From Clostridia bacterium (GTDB taxonomy: Bacteria; Bacillota; Clostridia; Oscillospirales; RGIG577): a DNA stretch of 5,460 bases. The stretch spans positions 1 to 5,460 of the forward strand of contig JAFOLN010000165.1 in assembly GCA_017419325.1 (NCBI GenBank). Direction: 5' to 3'. The notes under the pieces were generated by a model. That model was not told where the DNA came from and ran no database searches. It worked only from the letters and a program-made list of their open reading frames with translations. Both the position numbers and the translations under genes were made by a program. This document shows, piece by piece, positions 1 through 5,460 of the stretch (position 1 is the stretch's first letter; each line of letters starts with the position of its first letter).

Positions 1-110
1 CCCCCGCTTCTGTAAAGAGCAGCGAGCTCGCTGTTTAACGTATCCGTTTTAAGAAAACGGCAGCCCTTCACCGTACAGCCCTTTACAACGCCCTTATTAA
101 AGGAGGTGGA

Positions 111-665
111 GCCGATAATGCCGCACACGTAATCCATGCCCTCGACCTTGCCGACGCTGTAACAGTTCTGTACGACGGCCTCGGCTCTCTGGTATGCGCT
201 GGAGAAGACGTATGACGACCCTACCGCGCGGTTCCGTCCCACCACGCCGCCGACATATTTTCCGTATTTAAGCCCCGTGCGGTCAAGACGGGCGACAACG
301 CCTGTATTATAGCAGTCCGTCACGGTCACTATGCCGTAGCTGTCGGCACAGTTGTAGCCCACCACGCCGCCTATGTACTCACAGCTTGAGCTGCCGGCAG
401 CTACCTGTCCGGTATTTACGCACCGGGTGACCCGGGACGCGCCCTTATACGTGGTGTTTTCTCCCACTATGCCGCCAAGCTTGTAGCCGGACGCCGATAC
501 AACGCCCGTATTTACGCATTCCGTTACGTCTGCGGTGTCTCCCCCGCCGTTGTGTACGTCGTTTAAGCCCGCAATGCCGCCCACCTGATACGTGCCGGTC
601 ACGTCGGCGTCGTTTCTGCAGCGGATCACCTTCCCCGTGAAGTTCGCGCCGACAATACCGCCTAC
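111..665 (-). repeat. Six tandem GLUG-like protein repeats
   Basis: The repeats are visible at the protein level in the downstream frame. The VGGIVG-type cores begin at 665 (VGGIVGAN), 584 (VGGIAGLN), 479 (LGGIVGEN), 374 (IGGVVGYN), 254 (VGGVVGRN) and 128 (VCGIIGST). They are 27, 35, 35, 40 and 42 codons apart. Most units end with a Cys-x-Asn-Thr-Gly-type strand: CVNTGVV, CVNTGQV, CYNTGVV and CYSVGKV. The units have diverged at the DNA level, so recent tandem expansion is unlikely. Repeats of this kind are expected to stack as turns of a right-handed beta-helix; that is inference from the family. A seventh unit may start beyond the left edge. Confidence -1.
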
Positions 666-960
666 ATTGGCCTTTCCTTTCACGGAGCCGCTGACGGAGA
701 CGTTCATAATAACGCTTTTGGATGCTTTTCCGAAGAGACCCACGTTGTCTTCGTTCCCGTTTATATAAAGTCCCGTTATTCTGTGACCGTTCCCGTCAAA
801 ATGACCGCGAAAGGAGTTCTCCGTTCCGATAGGCGTCCATTGGTTGTCCTCGCTTCCGCCAAGATCAATGTCCGCCGTAAGCTCATAGAAGGCGGCGTTA
901 TAATCCTCGTTCCCCTCGTTTACAAGACTTGAAAGCAGCCAAAGCTGCGCCGCGTCTTCT

Positions 961-966
961 ATAAAG
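961..966 (-). other. Frameshift site (+1 base) in the GLUG-repeat gene
   Basis: On the minus strand the codons Pro46-Tyr47-Leu48 (CCC TAT CTT) are followed by TATAGAAGAC. Reading in frame gives Tyr-Arg-Arg and a stop 21 codons after Leu48. Skipping one T gives Ile-Glu-Asp, the expected continuation of a DPYLIED-type segment. The extra base lies in a run of only three Ts (965-963), so it is not an obvious homopolymer slip. No in-frame start follows closely enough to rescue the second half with a signal peptide. Confidence -1.
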
Positions 967-1188
967 ATAGGGGTCGTCCTCGGTGCCCGAGCCTCCCGCG
1001 AAGGAAGCGGCTTCAAGCCTGCCCCCCGCAAATGCACCGGGTGCGGCGGCCGTGATAATTATGCTCAGCACCAATAATAAAACCTTGAGCCGACTTAAGC
1101 GTTTCATATTGCTTCCTCCCTAAATACAAGATTATTTTAAAAAACGCCGTTTTTTGAGTACGAAGGAAATACATGTGCCGTTTTCTTT

Positions 1189-1217
1189 ATTGTATCATCG
1201 GCCAAGAGATTTTACAA
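1189..1217 (-). promoter_or_regulatory. Putative sigma-A promoter for the GLUG gene
   Basis: The minus strand reads TTGTAA at 1217-1212, a 17-base spacer and TACAAT at 1194-1189. The -35 box matches TTGACA at four of six positions and the -10 box matches TATAAT at five of six. Transcription would start near 1182 and give a leader of about 75 bases before the ATG at 1107. The call rests on sequence match and spacing only. Confidence -1.
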
Positions 1218-1218
1218 T
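1190..1218 (+). promoter_or_regulatory. Putative sigma-A promoter for the TPR gene pair
   Basis: The plus strand reads TTGTAT at 1190-1195, a 17-base spacer and TACAAT at 1213-1218. The boxes fall on the same bases as the opposed promoter, with -35 and -10 roles exchanged. A start near 1225 would leave a leader of about 200 bases before the ATG at 1429. An alternative -10 of TATTAT lies at 1321-1326 or 1324-1329 but has no convincing -35, so the true start is open. Confidence -1.
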
Positions 1219-1263
1219 ACGCGGAGCAAAGTCCGTGGCCGCGGAGCCGCGCGAAAACGCAGG

Positions 1264-1278
1264 TATTTATCATAAATA
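1264..1278. promoter_or_regulatory. AT-rich perfect palindrome, possible operator or leader hairpin
   Basis: TATTTAT and ATAAATA flank a single central C, a perfect 7+7 inverted repeat. CGCAG at 1258-1262 and CTGCG at 1287-1291 could pair outside it. The element sits about 40 bases downstream of the predicted rightward start, so it could be a repressor site or an RNA hairpin. No regulator gene is visible in the window. Confidence -1.
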
Positions 1279-1428
1279 TGCCGTTTCTGCGACCGAGTCC
1301 GTTTTTCGGGGCAGGTAGTATATTATTATATAGTTGCAGGGCGTATAGAGCCGTTAAGCGCGAAAGGCTCCGCATAAGATGCAGACACTTTTCATGCTTC
1401 ATTTCCGAATAAAAGGGAGGTTTATTAA

Positions 1429-2475
1429 ATGAACGAAAAAAAAGATCTTGATTCCATCATGAGAGATATCACGCGCGGCCTTTCCGGCGATCCCAAGGCG
1501 GATATGGCTTATCTTAACGAGCAAATGGAAAAATACAAGGATCATGAAATGAATACCGAGATTCTTCGCGCCTGCGGACGGCTTCAGTACGGGCTCATAC
1601 CCGACGATAAGAAAAGCGACCTTGAAAGACACATTAAAAACGCTCATTCCGGTACTGATGCGGCTCTTGAAGAGGTCAGGTTCAACATTTACAAGAAGGA
1701 CTTTAAGAAAGCGCTTAATATCATTGAAGCTCTGGTAAACAAGGTTGAAGCGCTTAATGCTTTTGAGGATGACCGTCTCAGTGAGTATCATGTTTTTAAT
1801 GAAGTCTTTGAGGAATGCCTTTATATGCTTCGTGAAAAACCCGAAAAAGACCTCAGGCGGGCGCCTATACCGTACACGGACATTTATATGCTTTACGGAA
1901 GTCTTCTCGTGGAACTGAAACGATATGAAGAAGCAAGGGCGGCATTGAAAAAAGGTCTTCGCTGGAATCCCGTAAGCTTTCCCATAACGAGCGAGTATAT
2001 TGAAACATACAAGATCACCGGAGATTTTGAGAAATTCTTCGACCTTACCAAAGAGGCTTTCAAAATTGCTTTCCGGTCTAAAGATGTGGCGCGCTGTTAC
2101 AGAAACCTTGGTTTCTGGTTTGTCGAAAAGAAACTTTGGTCTGAGGCTGTTGCCTGCTATCACATAAGCACCCAGTTTGAGCCCGACTCCAAACAAGCTC
2201 AGTCGGAGCTTTATTACATATACTCTTCCACAGGGCAAATAATCCGGGAGCCTTCATGGGAGCAGCTCAAAGAAATCGGCGAAGCATACGGCTTCCCGAT
2301 AGGCGCCGATAACGACGTATTGAGTCTGTCATTTTCCTTGGGCAGGAAGGCACTGGATGAGGGCGCATACGATGCCGCCGGTTATTTTTTGTCCATAACA
2401 TACGACCTCACGGGAGACGAGAAAATAGCGGAGACGATAAACAGCATCCCCAAATCCGACGAAGAGAGGACGTGA
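1429..2475 (+). CDS. Cytoplasmic tetratricopeptide repeat (TPR) protein
   Basis: The protein has 348 residues and no signal peptide or membrane segment. The start ATG is preceded by AAAGGGAGG at 1412-1420, eight bases away. It is almost wholly helical. The clearest TPR is about residues 150-182, with the pattern YGSLLVELKRYEEARAALKK and a closing WNP. Further TPR-like helix pairs are seen at about 82-110, 186-217, 220-253 (ending QFEPDS) and 298-331. The first 70 residues are charged and helical. TPR arrays bind partner proteins or peptides; the partner here cannot be read from sequence. The stop TGA lies five bases before the start of the next gene, so the two are almost certainly co-transcribed and perhaps translationally coupled. 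It may be an assembly or scaffold protein for its neighbour, which is inference only. Confidence -1.
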   Translation: MNEKKDLDSIMRDITRGLSGDPKADMAYLNEQMEKYKDHEMNTEILRACGRLQYGLIPDDKKSDLERHIKNAHSGTDAALEEVRFNIYKKDFKKALNIIEALVNKVEALNAFEDDRLSEYHVFNEVFEECLYMLREKPEKDLRRAPIPYTDIYMLYGSLLVELKRYEEARAALKKGLRWNPVSFPITSEYIETYKITGDFEKFFDLTKEAFKIAFRSKDVARCYRNLGFWFVEKKLWSEAVACYHISTQFEPDSKQAQSELYYIYSSTGQIIREPSWEQLKEIGEAYGFPIGADNDVLSLSFSLGRKALDEGAYDAAGYFLSITYDLTGDEKIAETINSIPKSDEERT

Positions 2476-2480
2476 ACATA

Positions 2481-3068
2481 ATGACGGCTCAAATAACGGA
2501 CTTTTACACCTATGAAAACATTACATACTCCCTTTCGAGGATGTCGCCGCCCATGCCGTTCGACCCGCGCGACTACGGGCTTACGCCGCACTACAGCTCG
2601 ACCGCGTGCTGGCGCGGATACTGGTGCGAATACGACGTCCGTTACAGCGTGCTGTATCTTAAAAACCTGTATTTGTTCAATAAAAACGGCGAATACCCCG
2701 TATTCAACGGGGTCTCTGCCGAACCGCAGGAGTTTGAAGAAATGACTGCACACGCAGGCCCTCATCGGAAGCCAAAGCTTATCCGGCTTCCCAAGTACTA
2801 CGGGCACAGGCTTTATAAAAACGTGGAGCTTTTCATTCCTTATACGGGAAAAATACTTGCCGGGACGGACTTTATGCATGATTATTATATTCATATGGGA
2901 TATCAGCAGCCCTTCGCATATAAAACGCTCATGGAGTTCGTTTTTGAGGACGGCGTGCTTGCGGATTTTATCGACCGAAGCGACGACGCAAGAAAGCTTC
3001 GGGAAAAGCTTGACCTTACAGACTCATTCTGGGAGTTTCAGACGCTTGACCTGCCGCATCTCATATAA
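2481..3068 (+). CDS. Conserved-looking protein of unknown function with a TACWRGYWCEY motif
   Basis: I do not recognise a named family. I chose ATG 2481 (195 aa) because AGAGAGGA at 2463-2470 sits ten bases upstream. A GTG at 2472 would add three residues but leaves one base between ribosome binding site and start, and would overlap the TPR stop. There is no signal peptide or membrane segment. The protein is rich in Tyr, Phe and Trp and looks like a compact mostly-beta cytoplasmic fold. Notable parts are FDPRDYGLTPHYSS (27-40), TACWRGYWCEY (41-51) with two cysteines six apart, VLYLKNLYLFN (57-67), ELFIPYTGKILAGTDF (116-131) and the charged C-terminal helix from about 164. It follows the TPR gene directly and ends 20 bases before a terminator. 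An immunity-type or partner-binding role is possible but unproven. Confidence -1.
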   Translation: MTAQITDFYTYENITYSLSRMSPPMPFDPRDYGLTPHYSSTACWRGYWCEYDVRYSVLYLKNLYLFNKNGEYPVFNGVSAEPQEFEEMTAHAGPHRKPKLIRLPKYYGHRLYKNVELFIPYTGKILAGTDFMHDYYIHMGYQQPFAYKTLMEFVFEDGVLADFIDRSDDARKLREKLDLTDSFWEFQTLDLPHLI

Positions 3069-3087
3069 CGCCGCCTTTCATGCATAA

Positions 3088-3127
3088 AAATCCCCGCCGT
3101 GGAAAGCTTAGTCCGCGGCGGGGATTT
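3088..3127. terminator. Strong bidirectional Rho-independent terminator
   Basis: A 15-bp stem pairs 3088-3102 with 3113-3127 around a 10-base loop, with one G-T wobble and a GC-rich core (TCCCCGCCG / CGGCGGGGA). On the minus strand the stem is followed by TTTTT (3090-3086), a good leftward terminator for the exporter genes. Rightward, the 3' arm ends in only three Ts, so termination of the TPR pair is probably weaker. The hairpin lies 20 bases after the plus-strand stop at 3068 and 119 bases after the exporter stop at 3248. Confidence -1.
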
Positions 3128-3146
3128 GCGCTGTATTTCGCGTCTT

Positions 3147-3242
3147 TTATCCTATCTTCAAAAGCGTTCCCCCTGTGTCGCCTTCTATGCATATGGAGCA
3201 AATGATTTCCGTTCTTCCGTGAAATAACCCCGCTTTTTTCAT
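3147..3242 (-). CDS. Possible 31-residue small ORF downstream of the ABC exporter gene
   Basis: ATG at 3242-3240 opens a 31-codon frame ending in TAA at 3149-3147. The peptide begins MKKAGLFHGRTE, has a CSIC pair at residues 15-18 and ends GGTLLKIG. It starts five bases after the exporter stop codon and ends 19 bases before the terminator stem, so it would lie in the exporter transcript. The only Shine-Dalgarno-like bases are GGAG at 3258-3255, twelve bases from the ATG, which is long; reinitiation after the exporter stop is possible. I recognise no family. It could equally be non-coding 3' sequence, so confidence is low. Confidence -1.
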   Translation of the reverse strand: MKKAGLFHGRTEIICSICIEGDTGGTLLKIG

Positions 3243-3247
3243 AACCG

Positions 3248-4990
3248 TCAGATGCTCCATTCTGCGCCGGCATTCTGAAGCTTCGTCATGCGCCTGAAAA
3301 TACTGTCTTTATTGTTTAAAAGCTCCGCGGGGCTTCCCTCTTCGGCCACTCTGCCGTCCGAAAGGACAACTATCTTATCGGCGGCCTCGACCGTGCGCAT
3401 ACGGTGGGCGATGACCAGCACCGTTTTCCCGGAAAGGAGGCGCGAAAGCGCGCCCTGCACCTTCGTTTCATTCTCAACGTCCAAAGAGGCCGTCGCTTCG
3501 TCAAGAAGCACTATGGGCGCGTTCTTTAAGAGCGCGCGGGCAATGGATATGCGCTGACGCTCGCCGCCGGAGAGCTTCGCCCCGTTCTCGCCGATGGGCG
3601 TTCTATATCCCCCGGGCAGCTTTCTTACGAACTCGTCGCAGTTCGCCGCTTCGGCGGCCGCCAGAACCTCTTCATCGGATGCGCCGTGCCTGCCCAGCCG
3701 AATGTTCTCCATTACCGTATCGTCAAACAGCATGACGTCCTGAAATACCATGGAATAATCGGTAAGCAGTACCTCCGGGTCGACGGACGAGATATCCACC
3801 CCGCCTACGCGTATCGTGCCCTCGTTTATATTCCAAAGTCCGGCCGCAAGTCTCGCGCAGGTGCTTTTGCCCGAACCCGAGGGCCCCACCAGCGCCGTCA
3901 CTTCGCCTTCCTTTGCCGTAAAGCTCACCCCGCGAAGCACCTGCTCATCGTCATAGGCAAATCCGACGTTTTCAAAGACAATATCATATCCGTCCGGATT
4001 AAATCGGTCGGCGCCTTCGGCGGGCTTCGTATCGTAAATCTCCATGAGTCGGGCGGCGGATATCTGCGACATGAACATCTCGGCAATAAGCGCCAGCGCC
4101 TGGTCAAAAGGCGCATATACTCGGGTAATCACCAGAAGGAACAAAAAGAGCATCATGAAATCAATCTGTCCCGAGAGTATCATGCCCGTGCCCGTAAGGA
4201 TTGTTGTCGCCACGCCGAGACGCATGATAACGCTGGCCGCGTTGACAAAAACGCCCGTGGACAATTCGCCTTTTATCATGCTTTTCTCATGGCAGTCGAT
4301 TTTATCGTTGAGGCTCTCCAAAAAAAGCTCCTCCCGGTTCACAGCCCGAATCTCCCGTATATTCTCCAGCGTTTCCTGAATGCCGTCGGACACACCCACG
4401 GCGGCCTCTTTCGTAATCTCGGAATTATTCTTCGCAAGCTTCCTGCTCCCAAAGAGAAGCGCGAACGCGACGGGAACGCCCCACAGGCAGGCGGCGGCAA
4501 GCTTCCAGTTAAAGCATATGAGTCCGACGGCGACAATCGCCGTGGAAATGTATGAGCCGTAAAGGTACCCGAGACAATGGGACCATACATGCTCAAGACG
4601 GTTCACGTCACCCATAACGGTCTCCGTGAGATCCGCAAGATCACGCTTCCCGAAATAGCCCAAAGGCAGCTTTCTTAAGCGTTCCGCAATGCTTATTCGG
4701 ACGTCCTTCACTTCTTTGTAGACAAGACCGTAGGTGGTGCGGTACTGCTGCAGATGTGTAATAAGCGAAAGGATGACAAAGGCTATTGCGAGAAGAATAA
4801 ACGTAAGGGCATTCGGGAGCGGGTCTCCCTCTGTTAAAGTGCCCATGAAGCCCTCCATCATGAAATAGAGTATTCCCATCCCGGCCATGACGACAAGGTT
4901 CACAATGACCGTCCAGAGCGTCCCCTTTTTTGCATTCTTTACCCCGCGGTCGGTAAGGGCATATTTACGCTGAAAGTCTTTTCCGAACAT
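3248..4990 (-). CDS. ABC exporter half-transporter (membrane domain fused to ATPase), downstream subunit
   Basis: The protein has 580 residues, the usual length for a type IV (B-family exporter fold) half-transporter. A cytoplasmic elbow with DRGVKNAKKGTLW (14-26) leads into six membrane segments at about 26-48, 61-80, 137-158, 161-182, 250-272 and 277-297. The ATPase domain starts near 335: Walker A GPSGSGKST (369-377), Q-loop Gln417, signature LSGGERQR (473-480), Walker B IVLLDE with catalytic Glu498, D-loop SLD and switch His529. All key residues are present. I chose ATG 4990 because AAGGAGG at 5004-4998 sits seven bases upstream. A GTG at 5062 would add 24 residues but has no binding site and overlaps the upstream gene by 70 bases. 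It almost certainly pairs with the upstream subunit to move a substrate across the membrane. Drug, peptide or siderophore transport are all possible; sequence alone does not decide. Confidence -1.
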   Translation of the reverse strand: MFGKDFQRKYALTDRGVKNAKKGTLWTVIVNLVVMAGMGILYFMMEGFMGTLTEGDPLPNALTFILLAIAFVILSLITHLQQYRTTYGLVYKEVKDVRISIAERLRKLPLGYFGKRDLADLTETVMGDVNRLEHVWSHCLGYLYGSYISTAIVAVGLICFNWKLAAACLWGVPVAFALLFGSRKLAKNNSEITKEAAVGVSDGIQETLENIREIRAVNREELFLESLNDKIDCHEKSMIKGELSTGVFVNAASVIMRLGVATTILTGTGMILSGQIDFMMLFLFLLVITRVYAPFDQALALIAEMFMSQISAARLMEIYDTKPAEGADRFNPDGYDIVFENVGFAYDDEQVLRGVSFTAKEGEVTALVGPSGSGKSTCARLAAGLWNINEGTIRVGGVDISSVDPEVLLTDYSMVFQDVMLFDDTVMENIRLGRHGASDEEVLAAAEAANCDEFVRKLPGGYRTPIGENGAKLSGGERQRISIARALLKNAPIVLLDEATASLDVENETKVQGALSRLLSGKTVLVIAHRMRTVEAADKIVVLSDGRVAEEGSPAELLNNKDSIFRRMTKLQNAGAEWSI

Positions 4991-4992
4991 TG

Positions 4993-5460
4993 CTAAACCT
5001 CCTTTTCTGCCGCGTCCGTCTGAGTGATGCGCCATTTGACGGCGCGATTGTATTCCGTCCACATACGGGCGTAAAGACCGTTCATCCCAAGCAGCTCGTC
5101 ATGTGTTCCCTCTTCGACCGCTTTTCCTTCATTCAATACAATGATCTTGTCCGCGCCTACGACCGTTGACAGGCGGTGCGCTATCATTACGACCGTGCGG
5201 CTTTTTGTAAGCGCCGCGAAAGCCTTCTGTATCATCGCTTCGTTTTCGGGGTCGGCAAAGGCTGTGGCCTCGTCCAGTACAACTATCGGCGCGTCTTTTA
5301 ATATGGCCCTTGCAAGCGCCACGCGCTGCTGCTCGCCGCCGGAAAGGTACGTGCCCTTCGTTCCGATGACCGTATCCATGCCGTCCGGCAGCTTTTCAAT
5401 GATATCGTCACACTGAGCCGCAGAGAGCGCCGCCCTGACCTCCCCTTTCGTTGCATTCGG
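4993..5460 (-). CDS. ABC exporter half-transporter, upstream subunit (C-terminal 155 residues only)
   Basis: The frame is open from the right edge to TAG at 4995-4993, so the start, membrane domain and Walker A lie outside the window. The visible part is the second half of an ATPase domain: signature LSGGEQQR from 5346, Walker B IVVLDE (5286-5269) with the catalytic glutamate, a D-loop reading ATAFAD instead of the commoner ATSALD, and switch histidine at 5178-5176 in AHRLSTV. The last about 30 residues are a short polar tail ending EKEV. The stop lies two bases before the start of the next exporter gene, whose ribosome binding site sits inside this coding sequence, so the pair is translationally coupled. 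The DEATAFADPENE form recalls the IrtA/YbtP-like group of exporter-fold proteins, some of which import siderophores; this is only a hint. Confidence -1.
   Translation of the reverse strand, partial: PNATKGEVRAALSAAQCDDIIEKLPDGMDTVIGTKGTYLSGGEQQRVALARAILKDAPIVVLDEATAFADPENEAMIQKAFAALTKSRTVVMIAHRLSTVVGADKIIVLNEGKAVEEGTHDELLGMNGLYARMWTEYNRAVKWRITQTDAAEKEV
4998..5004 (-). promoter_or_regulatory. Ribosome binding site fixing the start of the downstream ABC subunit
   Basis: The minus strand reads AAGGAGG seven bases before ATG 4990. It lies inside the last codons of the upstream subunit and decides the 580-residue start over the longer GTG-initiated frame. Confidence -1.

Larger units (their letters stand above)
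1..1107 (-). pseudogene. Secreted GLUG-repeat (beta-helix-like) surface protein, frameshifted and cut by the window edge
   Basis: The start is ATG at 1107-1105, with an AGGGAGGA ribosome binding site at 1121-1114. Residues 1-27 form a signal peptide: KR-rich start, hydrophobic core at residues 9-22, and AFA at 25-27 before a likely cleavage site. A short module GSGTEDDPYL follows. There the original frame goes wrong and ends at TAA 900-898 (69 aa). Dropping one T of the minus-strand TTT at 965-963 gives IEDAAQLWLLSSLVNEG, then ELTADIDLGG, WTPIGTE and HFDGNGHRITGLYI, which is the usual order in secreted GLUG proteins. That frame stays open to base 1, so about 368 residues are visible and the C-terminus is missing. 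Six VGGIVG-like repeats follow. Such proteins are exported and probably act at the cell surface, often with adhesion or binding roles; no ligand is visible. It may be a true pseudogene or a gene with a sequence error. Confidence -1.
1108..1428. other. Divergent intergenic region with regulatory sequences
   Basis: This 321-base stretch separates the leftward GLUG gene from the rightward TPR gene. It contains the GLUG ribosome binding site (1121-1114), an overlapping pair of opposed promoter-like sequences (1189-1218), an AT-rich palindrome (1264-1278), a second AT-rich patch (1319-1332) and the TPR gene ribosome binding site (1412-1420). Small open frames on both strands here are arginine- and cysteine-rich and resemble no protein I recognise, so I treat the region as non-coding. 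Confidence -1.

Noticed and set aside
1139..1155. AAAAAAC-GCC-GTTTTTT inverted repeat as a terminator
   Set aside because: The stem is almost all A-T with a three-base loop and lies in the predicted GLUG leader, so it is too weak and wrongly placed for a terminator.
1173..1412. 79-codon plus-strand frame in the divergent intergenic region
   Set aside because: An AGGA lies five bases before its ATG, but the start is upstream of the predicted rightward promoter and the product is rich in Arg and Cys and resembles no protein. The opposite-strand frame at 1187-1402 is rejected for the same lack of protein character.
1399..2238. 279-codon open frame on the minus strand opposite the TPR gene
   Set aside because: It is the antisense shadow of the TPR gene; the TPR frame has a good ribosome binding site and clear repeat periodicity, while the shadow has neither.
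2382..2894. 170-codon minus-strand frame opposite the TPR/unknown gene junction
   Set aside because: It spans two tightly coupled plus-strand genes in antisense and shows no domain or start signal.
3061..3273. 70-codon minus-strand frame through the terminator
   Set aside because: It overlaps the end of the exporter gene, reads straight through the strong hairpin and has a basic, low-information composition.
3686..4555. 289-codon open frame on the plus strand opposite the ABC exporter gene
   Set aside because: It lies wholly antisense to a well supported exporter coding sequence, is rich in His, Arg and Lys with no recognisable domain, and is the kind of shadow frame GC-rich third positions create.
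1..5460. Mobile elements, CRISPR arrays, tRNA or rRNA genes
   Set aside because: No transposase-like frame, spaced direct DNA repeats, terminal inverted repeats or tRNA/rRNA-like sequence was found; the only repeats are diverged protein-level GLUG units.

Overview
The window looks like a chromosomal piece of a low-to-mid-GC Gram-positive anaerobe, most likely a Clostridia (Oscillospiraceae/Lachnospiraceae-like) gut bacterium. This rests on the strong AGGAGG-type ribosome binding sites, a secreted GLUG-repeat protein with a typical Clostridia N-terminus, and a tandem pair of half-size ABC exporters of a type common in that class. No taxonomic marker gene is present, so the assignment is an inference.

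Layout. (1) Positions 1-1107, minus strand: a secreted protein with a signal peptide, a GTEDDPYL-type N-terminal module and at least six GLUG-like repeats. It runs off the left edge. Its reading frame is broken by one extra base at 963-965; the two halves read as one protein if that base is ignored. (2) Positions 1108-1428: a 321-base divergent intergenic region. It holds a symmetric pair of overlapping promoter-like sequences firing in opposite directions, an AT-rich palindrome and a leader of about 200 bases for the rightward genes. (3) Positions 1429-3068, plus strand: a two-gene unit of a cytoplasmic TPR protein and, five bases later, a 195-residue protein of unknown function with a striking TACWRGYWCEY motif. 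(4) Positions 3069-3247: a strong hairpin terminator serving two converging transcripts, plus a possible 31-codon minus-strand ORF just after the exporter gene. (5) Positions 3248-5460, minus strand: two adjacent ABC exporter half-transporter genes two bases apart. The downstream one is complete (580 aa); only the last 155 residues of the upstream one are inside the window.

The two ABC subunits very probably form one heterodimeric exporter-fold transporter, substrate unknown. The TPR gene and its partner are probably co-transcribed and may work together, but nothing visible names their pathway. No mobile element, CRISPR array, tRNA or rRNA was seen. I did not find a clearly new multi-gene system. 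The most unusual items are the symmetric divergent promoter, the frameshift in the GLUG gene and the unrecognised partner of the TPR protein.
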